Part shown: one piece after another, positions 1 through 5,110 of the stretch
Layout: each line of letters starts with the position of its first letter
Numbering within the stretch: the stretch's first letter is position 1
Assembly (NCBI GenBank): GCA_021741085.1
Contig: JAIOYM010000079.1
Location: forward strand, 1-5,110
Length of the DNA: 5,110 nt
Direction of reading: 5' to 3'
Source of the DNA: Rickettsiaceae bacterium
GTDB lineage: Bacteria > Pseudomonadota > Alphaproteobacteria > Rickettsiales > Rickettsiaceae
The notes under the pieces: generated by a model
What the model was told of the DNA's origin: nothing
The model's input: the letters and a program-made list of their open reading frames with translations, nothing else
Database searches by the model: none
Translations under genes and position numbers: made by a program

Positions 1-1001
1 ACCTTTATAATTTTAACCTTATTTATGTATTTTAGGATAATATTGTCCTTGTGAGTGGTGATAGCCTTCGAAGCAATCATAGTTGATTGGACAGATTTTG
101 GTTTTGAAATTGAATAATTAGCCTTGGCAACATTATAATTTTGAGGTTTTATACCAGAAAAAGCCTTATCAAGAAGTTTTTGCATTTTATTATCACGAGA
201 TTGGCTGCTGCTTTCTCCTACAACTATTCCAACAATACTTTGCCCATTTCTTTTGGCGACTGTTATTAGATTAAAACCCGATTTACTTGTATACCCAGTT
301 TTTAGTCCTTCAGCTCCATGATAATTACTTGTGAGTTTATTGTGCCCATTAATAGTTACACCCTTGTAGGAAAAGCTGGTTTGGCTAAAAAAATGATAAT
401 GTTGAGGAAAATTTTTTCTTAGAGATTTAGTCAATTTCAGCATATCATAAGCTGAAGAATATTGATCTTTATGATGTAAACCAGAGGCATTTTTAAAATT
501 GGTATTACGCATACCAATCTTTCTTGCTTCTATAGTCATTTTTTTAGAGAATTTTTCTTCAGAACCTGATATATTCTCTGCAACGGTTACAGCAACATCA
601 TTGGCAGATTTAACAATTAATGCTAATATAGCATCACGTACAGTGATTTTATCTCCAGCAACCAAATTGAGCTTAGATTGTGGTCGTTTCGTAGCGTTTA
701 CACTTACCGTAAACTTTGTAGACATAGATATTGATCCCTTTTGTAGCTCAGAAAACAAAATATGAAGGGTCATTAATTTACCCAAAGATGCAGGATAAAT
801 TTTACCGTGATGATTAGCAGCAAAAATTATTTTGTTGTTTGATAAATTCATCACTAATGTTGCTGCTGGAACTTTAGCAGGAGATTGAGGTTTACGATAT
901 TTATTTGCAGCCATTATTGTATTATAATTGCTAGCAAAAAGTAATATTATAAGCCCAAGATGAACAAATACTGTAAATATTTTTGAATTTATTTTATACA
1001 T
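1..1001 (-). CDS. dacF: D-alanyl-D-alanine carboxypeptidase (peptidase S11, DacF/PBP5-like), C-terminus cut by window edge
   Basis: This is a penicillin-binding serine peptidase that removes the terminal D-Ala from peptidoglycan pentapeptides in the periplasm. The 333 visible codons contain the three active-site motifs in order: the nucleophile motif S72-L-G-K75 within YPASLGKLMT, S132-A-N134 within KSANDVA, and K234-T-G236 within GLKTGYT. The spacing is normal for family S11. Residues 1-31 form a signal peptide (basic start, hydrophobic core at about 11-23, small residues near 29-32). Residues from about 281 onward look like a low-complexity linker after the catalytic domain; some alphaproteobacterial members carry a SPOR domain there, but that part is outside the window. 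The ATG at 999-1001 is chosen because it gives a full signal peptide. The residue after S72-L is Gly where Thr is common, but the catalytic Ser and Lys are intact. The gene is divergent from the pseudouridine synthase. The family is certain; the symbol is less so. Confidence 0.93.
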   Translation of the reverse strand, partial: MYKINSKIFTVFVHLGLIILLFASNYNTIMAANKYRKPQSPAKVPAATLVMNLSNNKIIFAANHHGKIYPASLGKLMTLHILFSELQKGSISMSTKFTVSVNATKRPQSKLNLVAGDKITVRDAILALIVKSANDVAVTVAENISGSEEKFSKKMTIEARKIGMRNTNFKNASGLHHKDQYSSAYDMLKLTKSLRKNFPQHYHFFSQTSFSYKGVTINGHNKLTSNYHGAEGLKTGYTSKSGFNLITVAKRNGQSIVGIVVGESSSQSRDNKMQKLLDKAFSGIKPQNYNVAKANYSISKPKSVQSTMIASKAITTHKDNIILKYINKVKIIK

Positions 1002-1036
1002 ACTAGCTCTAAAAACTTAGATGTTGTTAATAATAT

Positions 1037-1065
1037 ATTATAACTAGAATTCCTAAATCTTTAAA
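1037..1065 (-). promoter_or_regulatory. Candidate sigma-70 promoter for the carboxypeptidase gene
   Basis: On the minus strand a perfect TATAAT (plus positions 1037-1042) lies 17 bases from TTTAAA (1060-1065), a 4/6 match to the -35 consensus. Transcription would start near 1030, giving a leader of about 29 bases before the ATG at 1001. The only ribosome-binding-like sequence is a weak TTAGAG about 8-13 bases before the ATG. In sequence this A+T-rich, chance -10 matches are common, so the call is tentative. No clear promoter for the divergent rluC-like gene could be fixed. TTGTTA (1024-1029) with TAGAAT (1045-1050) has only a 15-base spacer. Confidence 0.38.
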
Positions 1066-1103
1066 TAAAAAACCATTAATTTTCAATTTAATTTTAAGCA
1101 TAT

Positions 1104-1979
1104 ATGTTTTTCACTGTAAATAATCAAGGTTTTCAAATTCGTTTAGATAGATATTTAAGAACACTTTATCCAACTATGTCACAAGGTGTAATAGAAAAGA
1201 ATTTACGTACCAAAGAAATCAAAGTCAATGATTTGAAGGTGAAATCTAATTTTAGAGTTACTTGCGGTGATATTATATATGTAAGTAACAAAATACACGA
1301 TAACATCCCTGATGTCAAGCCAGAAGCTTTGAATCCAGCAGCCATAGGTCTGGGTAAAAAACTTTTAAATCAGTATTTGCTTTTTGAACATGAAGAATTT
1401 TTTGCTATAAATAAACCCCAAGGTGTAGCTGTTCAAGGAGGAACCAATATCAAATATTCCCTAGATGACTGTTTTGATTATCTAAGAACTGTAGGCCATG
1501 ATTTAAGATTGGTCCACAGAATTGATAAAGATACAAGTGGTTTATTACTGATAGCGCGCAACAGAAATGCAGCCATTAAATTAACCGAAGCGTTTAAACA
1601 GCGAATAATTAAAAAATCATATTTGGCTGTGGTGAATGGGGATCTAAAATTAAAATCGGGGATTATAAAAACTTCTATAGAGGATAAACCAGCTGAAACT
1701 AACTATGAAGTAGTTAATAGTTTGAGCAAAAAACACTTGGTAAGATTTTCCCCTAGCTCAGGAAGAACCCATCAAATCAGACTTCATGCGCTAGAACTAG
1801 GAGGATATATTTGCGGGGATTCTAAATATGGTAATCCACAAGATCTTACAGAAAACAAACTAATGTTACATTCTTGGTCAGTAACTTTGCCACAATCACT
1901 TTTTGGTAAGGATATAACAATTACTGCACCAATTCCTGATACTTATAAAAGATATGGATTTATATTACCTGAAAATTAA
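1104..1979 (+). CDS. rluC: RluA-superfamily 23S rRNA pseudouridine synthase, RluC-like
   Basis: This enzyme isomerises specific uridines of 23S rRNA to pseudouridine in the cytoplasm during large-subunit assembly; E. coli RluC acts at 955, 2504 and 2580. The 291-residue protein has an N-terminal S4 RNA-binding domain (about 12-60: RLDRYLR, then KEIKVND, then CGDII). A catalytic domain follows. It shows NKPQGVAVQGG (103-113), where the V-x-G-G form resembles RluC's VHGG; the signature HRIDKDTSG (138-146) with catalytic Asp141; and SGRTHQIRLHA (219-229). Length is slightly below E. coli RluC (about 319) but complete. An in-frame TAA at 1095-1097 lies just upstream, so the ATG at 1104 is the first possible ATG start, and it leaves the S4 domain whole. 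No Shine-Dalgarno is evident. It stands alone, divergent from the carboxypeptidase and convergent with the ankyrin gene. RluD or another RluA-family paralogue is the alternative; the exact target uridines cannot be read from the sequence. Confidence 0.93.
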   Translation: MFFTVNNQGFQIRLDRYLRTLYPTMSQGVIEKNLRTKEIKVNDLKVKSNFRVTCGDIIYVSNKIHDNIPDVKPEALNPAAIGLGKKLLNQYLLFEHEEFFAINKPQGVAVQGGTNIKYSLDDCFDYLRTVGHDLRLVHRIDKDTSGLLLIARNRNAAIKLTEAFKQRIIKKSYLAVVNGDLKLKSGIIKTSIEDKPAETNYEVVNSLSKKHLVRFSPSSGRTHQIRLHALELGGYICGDSKYGNPQDLTENKLMLHSWSVTLPQSLFGKDITITAPIPDTYKRYGFILPEN

Positions 1980-2004
1980 GTTTAATATACTACGTAAAAA
2001 GATT

Positions 2005-2040
2005 TCAGAGGGTAGGTTAAAAAAATAACTACCTCTCTGA
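2005..2040. terminator. Hairpin between convergent genes, probable bidirectional terminator
   Basis: The arms at 2005-2018 (TCAGAGGGTAGGTT) and 2027-2040 (AACTACCTCTCTGA) pair as a 6-bp outer stem, a 5-bp inner stem and 2 further A-T pairs, with one bulged base on each side. The loop is eight bases (seven A and one T). It sits 25 bases after the rluC-like stop and 9 bases after the ankyrin gene's stop. On the minus strand the stem is followed by AAATCTTTTT, a usable T-tract. On the plus strand only a short TTT follows, then a T-rich stretch. It therefore probably ends the ankyrin transcript more strongly than the rluC transcript. Confidence 0.62.
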
Positions 2041-2049
2041 TTTCCGGTA

Positions 2050-4704
2050 TTATTTTACCTTCATGCTATCTTTAGAAATTAAACCCCGAAGTGCCATTTC
2101 CAATCTTTCGTTAACAGTATTGACATATTCAACATTAAAAGTATTAAAAACATCTTGTTTTTCATACTTAGAAATTGGAAATTGATCGAGTAAGCTTTTT
2201 GTAACAATCCCTCCAACAATTTCCTTAATCTGATTGCGTTGCTGCATATCTTTTAGTTTGGCTATAATATCTTTTGCGATAGCTTTATCAAAATTCTCCA
2301 CATATGGTTTTATTAGACAAGGGTAATAGATCCACAATGTTTTTTGATATAGGACATATAATTTTTTAACATATTTGTTTTCATTCATTTTCTCTAAAAT
2401 CTTTTTGAGCCTCTCTGGATTTCCACTAAATTGAATAATTTTGTTAATTGCTTCTTCATTCAATGTTTGTGCTGATGCAAAAGGAAATTCCCCCTCACTT
2501 GTATTATGTTTGGGTAAATTGAAACGTTTCACAAATAGACGTTGTCCATATTCCTGTACTTTTTGTGGATTCCATATATTGCCGTTATCAATAGCTGATA
2601 AAGAATATTCGCCATTATCATAATTAACGATCATATTGTCAGCACCTAAGTCCCACTGAGCAAAAACAAATGAAAAGATTTTTAATTTATCTAATTGATT
2701 TTTAAAATTAACCGACCGAATCTCATTGTTCACTAATTTTTCTTTAGACTTTATATCAATATCGCCTACTACAAAATCTTGTAAAGAACCAATTTTTCCA
2801 TCAATTTTCACTATTTTTGTTTCTGGAATATTTGGAAAACCTATTTTTTGTGATATTTTATATGCTACTAGTTCTGCAATAACATCTTTTACGCTGAACA
2901 AATCCAAACTATTATTTTTATCATCAAATCTTACTGGTTTAAATACAGCCTGTTTTTTTGCATCCCCAATATTATATAGCGCTACAACAGGATCTAATTT
3001 TAGCAATCTTTCTAATTTGGCATTAGAAATTTCTTCTATTTTCAACCCCTTGCCCTTGAGTTTATCTTCTATCTTTTCAGCTGTAGAGTAATCTATTTCG
3101 TTTAAAGTTTTGTGATTGTTTGCAGCATTAAGAGCGCTATTTTTACTTAAAAGTAAATTCATAGCTTCGCTAATAGGTTTAGCTATTGTAGCTTTTTCTT
3201 CATCAGACAGACTATTAACTAACTCATTTAGGGATTCTGGAGTTTTTTTAGAAGTTAGTATTATTTTTATAATAGTATTATTATCTTTAGTTTTTGACCT
3301 AATAGCTATGGATAAAGCGGTTTTACCATCTTCATCCTTAAGATTTGTGTTTGCACCTTGTTCCAAAAGTTTTTCAACTATAGCTGTATAACCATTGCTA
3401 ACAGCTCTTATTAAAGGCGTGCTGCCAGATCGGTCTTCAACATTTGGATTTGCACCTTGTTCCAAAAGTTTTTCAACTATCTTTGGATAACCCCATATAA
3501 CGCCCTTCATTAAAGATGTTTGGCCATCTTCATCCTTAAGATTTGGATTTGCGCCTTTTTGCAAAAGCTTTTCAGTTATAGCTGTACGACCATATCTAGC
3601 AGCAAACATTAAAGCTGTTTTGCCATATTTATTCTGAATATTTGGGTTTGCACCTTGTTCCAAAAGTTTTTCAACCATATCTATAAGATCCCATCTAACG
3701 CACATAATTAAAACTGTATCCCCATTTTTGAGTAGACCATTTAGGTCTGAGTCTTTTTCTAATATCTTGTCAACGATAGTTTCTAATAGCTTGGCGTTAC
3801 CCGAATACTCAGCATTTATTAAGCGAGTTTCTAGTTCACTTTCAATTTTAGACTTTGCATCAGAAGTATTTATTGAGATAGTACTTTTCACTTCATCTTT
3901 ATTGATATCCTTTTCAGACGAAGCAATTTCCAAAGCTTCCTCGGTGATAGAATTTACGCTTACTGGTGCTTGAGGAGTCGTAACATCATTCTGTTTGTTT
4001 GGAGTATCTACTTCGATCTGTAAATCATCTACTTTGAGAGACTTTTGTGGCGCTGCAAGAGGTGGGGTTATAGCTAACGTATTTTTCTTCTTTAAAACAG
4101 CAATGGATTTTTGTTGATCAGGCAACTCGTTTGCGGACTCTTTTACATATTTTCGAAGAGCAATTATATTTTGTGCATCTTCAGTATTTCCACCTTTATC
4201 TTGGTGGAATTTTAGAACTTCACCATTCATGAACTTATTTAAGTCTTGTTGATTTTTAGCCACAGAAAGCTTTTTGAATGACTCAGTAGATAGCTTCAAA
4301 TTATTAGATTTATAATAGTTAACTATAAATTCTTTCCACCAAACTAGATCTCTTGCAAATGTCTCTGATGCTTTTGGTGTTCCTAGTGCTGTATCAGCTT
4401 TATGTGTTTCAACAAGAGTTTTAGACTTAGTATCGGGGGTAACTTTGGTTTTTTCTGTCTCAGTTTTAATCTGATTTGTTTGCAAGACACTTAATTCTTG
4501 ATTATTTTCTTCAAAAAGTTCATCCAATTCTTTTTGACTACTTTTGCTATCTATTTTTACGGGTATATCTTTGTTAAATTTGATTTGAAATGTAATTATA
4601 AGTAGTATAAGAAAAAGAAGGTATATAGCTGTTTGAAAACGTGAATGCTTAGAATAAATTTTACTTAGAATGAATTTTTTTATGTTGCCCCAAAATGTTT
4701 TCAT
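2050..4704 (-). CDS. Membrane-anchored ankyrin-repeat protein with J-domain-like module and predicted PI3/4-kinase-like C-terminal domain
   Basis: No named orthologue is recognised. The 884 residues show, in order: a basic N-terminus and one hydrophobic segment (about 25-41), a signal anchor or uncleaved signal; a K/T/S-rich linker; a J-domain-like stretch (about 137-195) with HQDKGGN at 167-173 instead of HPD; a second polar linker (about 200-285); ankyrin repeats of exactly 33 residues beginning at Gly328, 361, 394 and 427, with a partial fifth from 460 and perhaps a degenerate one before; and a domain at about 575-760 resembling PI3/4-kinase folds. That domain has AVFKPV (Lys589, ATP-binding candidate), a helix with Glu611, GSLQDFV (639-645), WDLGADN (Asp685 and Asn690 in the D-x4-N position of DRHxxN) and AIDNG (Asp706, metal-binding candidate). 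The C-terminus is helical and lysine-rich. A secreted or envelope effector acting on host or bacterial phospholipid or protein is inferred, not shown. The ankyrin call is certain, the kinase call probable, the J-like call tentative. Confidence 0.9.
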   Translation of the reverse strand: MKTFWGNIKKFILSKIYSKHSRFQTAIYLLFLILLIITFQIKFNKDIPVKIDSKSSQKELDELFEENNQELSVLQTNQIKTETEKTKVTPDTKSKTLVETHKADTALGTPKASETFARDLVWWKEFIVNYYKSNNLKLSTESFKKLSVAKNQQDLNKFMNGEVLKFHQDKGGNTEDAQNIIALRKYVKESANELPDQQKSIAVLKKKNTLAITPPLAAPQKSLKVDDLQIEVDTPNKQNDVTTPQAPVSVNSITEEALEIASSEKDINKDEVKSTISINTSDAKSKIESELETRLINAEYSGNAKLLETIVDKILEKDSDLNGLLKNGDTVLIMCVRWDLIDMVEKLLEQGANPNIQNKYGKTALMFAARYGRTAITEKLLQKGANPNLKDEDGQTSLMKGVIWGYPKIVEKLLEQGANPNVEDRSGSTPLIRAVSNGYTAIVEKLLEQGANTNLKDEDGKTALSIAIRSKTKDNNTIIKIILTSKKTPESLNELVNSLSDEEKATIAKPISEAMNLLLSKNSALNAANNHKTLNEIDYSTAEKIEDKLKGKGLKIEEISNAKLERLLKLDPVVALYNIGDAKKQAVFKPVRFDDKNNSLDLFSVKDVIAELVAYKISQKIGFPNIPETKIVKIDGKIGSLQDFVVGDIDIKSKEKLVNNEIRSVNFKNQLDKLKIFSFVFAQWDLGADNMIVNYDNGEYSLSAIDNGNIWNPQKVQEYGQRLFVKRFNLPKHNTSEGEFPFASAQTLNEEAINKIIQFSGNPERLKKILEKMNENKYVKKLYVLYQKTLWIYYPCLIKPYVENFDKAIAKDIIAKLKDMQQRNQIKEIVGGIVTKSLLDQFPISKYEKQDVFNTFNVEYVNTVNERLEMALRGLISKDSMKVK
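3328..3723 (-). repeat. Four 99-bp tandem coding repeats (ankyrin units) with near-identical DNA blocks
   Basis: Four consecutive 33-codon ankyrin units keep strict 99-bp spacing. A 29-base block is identical at 3350-3378, 3449-3477 and 3647-3675, and a diverged version sits at 3548. A separate 22-base block is identical at 3326-3347 and 3524-3545, exactly two units (198 bp) apart. The protein units share VEKLLEQGANPN and the loop KDEDG. Identity at silent positions points to recent unit duplication or gene conversion, not only selection on the protein. The array could therefore change unit number between strains by slippage or recombination. Confidence 0.85.
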
Positions 4705-4744
4705 AATTATTTTATAAATTATATATTATTCTTTTATATTAGCA

Positions 4745-4773
4745 AATCTAAAATATTCTTATACCAAAGTCAA
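4745..4773 (-). promoter_or_regulatory. Candidate sigma-70 promoter of the ankyrin/kinase gene
   Basis: On the minus strand TTGACT (plus positions 4768-4773, 5/6 match to the -35 consensus) is 17 bases from TAGATT (4745-4750, 4/6 match to the -10 consensus). Transcription would start near 4738, giving a leader of about 33 bases. No Shine-Dalgarno precedes the ATG at 4702-4704; the leader is almost pure A/T. Both boxes lie at the 3' end of the transposase remnant, and the remnant's last stop codon (TAG, 4748-4750) overlaps the -10 box. Confidence 0.42.
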
Positions 4774-4978
4774 CAACATATTTAGAAGAGGTTTGTAGGT
4801 TCTTAAATTGTGACATGATAGTTATAGCTTGACTCGATAAGCTAGTTGCGATTTGGAAAGCGGAGCAAACAGCTTGTTAGAAATCAGAACAATAATAGGC
4901 GGTTTTTCTAATATGGTGTTTTATATGGTGTTTTAGTCTAAACCAATAATGTTCTATTGGGTTTAAATCTCGATAATA
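4748..4978 (-). pseudogene. IS630-family transposase, decayed 3' fragment
   Basis: The minus-strand frame reads YYRDLNPIEHYWFRLKHHI, the C-terminal signature of IS630/Tc1-type DDE transposases (PYSPDLNPIEHxW), in which the Glu of NPIE is normally the third catalytic acid. The first two catalytic acids and everything upstream are missing; the frame runs straight into the 19-bp repeat array, where it soon meets stops. An in-frame TAA at 4877-4879 interrupts the frame after CSDF. The frame then stays open for 42 further codons (QAVCSAFQIATSLSSQ and onward) to TAG at 4748-4750, which suggests a nonsense mutation in a once longer protein. A 12-bp duplication adds four residues (KHHIKHHI). It cannot encode an active transposase. 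The true IS end and the TA target duplication could not be located. Confidence 0.78.
4911..4934. repeat. 12-bp direct tandem duplication inside the transposase remnant
   Basis: The sequence ATATGGTGTTTT occurs twice head to tail (4911-4922 and 4923-4934) without mismatch. Being a multiple of three it keeps the transposase frame and inserts one extra copy of the four residues KHHI into the fragment. The usual family sequence at this place has a single LKxHI(R/K) stretch, so this looks like a replication-slippage event. Confidence 0.85.
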
Positions 4979-5110
4979 AGTAGTCCGTAAAGCTAATAGT
5001 AGTCCGTAAAGCTAATAGTAGTCCGTAAAGCTAATAGTAGTCCGTAAAGCTAATAGTAGTCCGTAAAGCTAATAGTAGTCCGTAAAGCTAATAGTAGTCC
5101 GTAAAGCTAA
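4979..5110. repeat. Perfect 19-bp tandem repeat array (minisatellite), almost seven units, continuing past the window
   Basis: The unit AGTAGTCCGTAAAGCTAAT is repeated without a single mismatch; the GTCCG core starts at 4983, 5002, 5021, 5040, 5059, 5078 and 5097. The 132 bases are 6.95 units and the array is cut by the window edge. The unit is not palindromic, so it is not a string of hairpins, and it has no spacers, so it is not CRISPR. Since 19 is not a multiple of three, every frame rotates through the unit and meets a stop within three units on the minus strand, so the array is non-coding there. It begins exactly where transposase similarity ends. Full identity implies recent expansion or homogenisation, or an assembly artefact. 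Confidence 0.95.

Noticed and set aside
499..765. Plus-strand open frame of 88 codons antisense to the carboxypeptidase gene
   Set aside because: It is opposite a gene with all three S11 active-site motifs, has no recognisable domain or ribosome-binding site, and is explained as a shadow frame.
1045..1055. Imperfect palindrome around GAATTC (TAGAATTCCTA) as an operator for the divergent genes
   Set aside because: It is too short and A+T-rich to separate from chance, with no regulator gene nearby.
2425..2982. HipA-type toxin kinase as the identity of the C-terminal domain
   Set aside because: HipA also has a Lys-Pro start and a D-x4-N loop, but the GSLQDFV hinge and the IDNG metal-binding motif resemble PI3/4-kinase-like proteins more, and no HipB-like antitoxin is adjacent. 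A profile search could reverse this.
2441..3973. Four plus-strand open frames (60-121 codons) antisense to the ankyrin/kinase gene, at 2441-2623, 2726-3091, 3116-3391 and 3728-3973
   Set aside because: All lie opposite one continuous well-supported coding frame. Their Ser/Leu/Phe-rich translations are typical of the complement of A+T-rich coding DNA.
4825..4843. Short inverted repeat (TAGCTT / AAGCTA) as a terminator or operator
   Set aside because: It is only six pairs around an eight-base loop, lies within the former transposase coding frame and has no T-tract, so it is probably chance.
4979..5110. CRISPR array
   Set aside because: The 19-bp units are joined directly with no unique spacers, and no cas gene is present.
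4979..5110. Coding continuation of the transposase through the repeat array
   Set aside because: The 19-bp period shifts frame each unit, and the frame in register with the transposase meets TAG within about two units; the apparent residues ALRTT at the junction are repeat-derived.

Overview
The window is strongly A+T-rich by eye, with A/T-ending codons and weak or absent Shine-Dalgarno sequences. It carries a long ankyrin-repeat protein of effector type beside IS630-family transposon debris. This combination suggests an obligate intracellular alphaproteobacterium of the order Rickettsiales. That assignment is inferred from style and gene content; no marker gene in the window proves it.

Layout: (1) Bases 1-1001, minus strand: a penicillin-binding D-alanyl-D-alanine carboxypeptidase (peptidase S11, DacF/PBP5 type), cut at its C-terminus by the window edge. 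(2) Bases 1002-1103: a short divergent intergenic region with a plausible promoter for the carboxypeptidase. (3) Bases 1104-1979, plus strand: a complete RluA-superfamily 23S rRNA pseudouridine synthase, most like RluC. (4) Bases 2005-2040: a hairpin between two convergent genes, probably a shared terminator. (5) Bases 2050-4704, minus strand: an 884-residue protein with an N-terminal membrane segment, a degenerate J-domain-like module, five ankyrin repeats and a C-terminal domain that reads like a PI3/4-kinase-type (atypical) kinase. (6) Bases 4748-4978, minus strand: the decayed 3' end of an IS630-family transposase, with an in-frame stop and a 12-bp tandem duplication. (7) Bases 4979-5110: a perfect 19-bp tandem array of almost seven units that abuts the transposase remnant and runs off the window.

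The first two genes are housekeeping (peptidoglycan trimming, ribosome modification) and show no functional link to the third. The ankyrin/kinase gene is the accessory element. Its own promoter appears to lie inside the transposon remnant, so it is probably transcribed alone. The most interesting object is this multidomain protein: membrane anchor, J-like module, ankyrin array and predicted PI3/4-kinase-like domain in one chain. It is a candidate host-directed or envelope-localised enzyme that a simple 'ankyrin repeat protein' label would miss.
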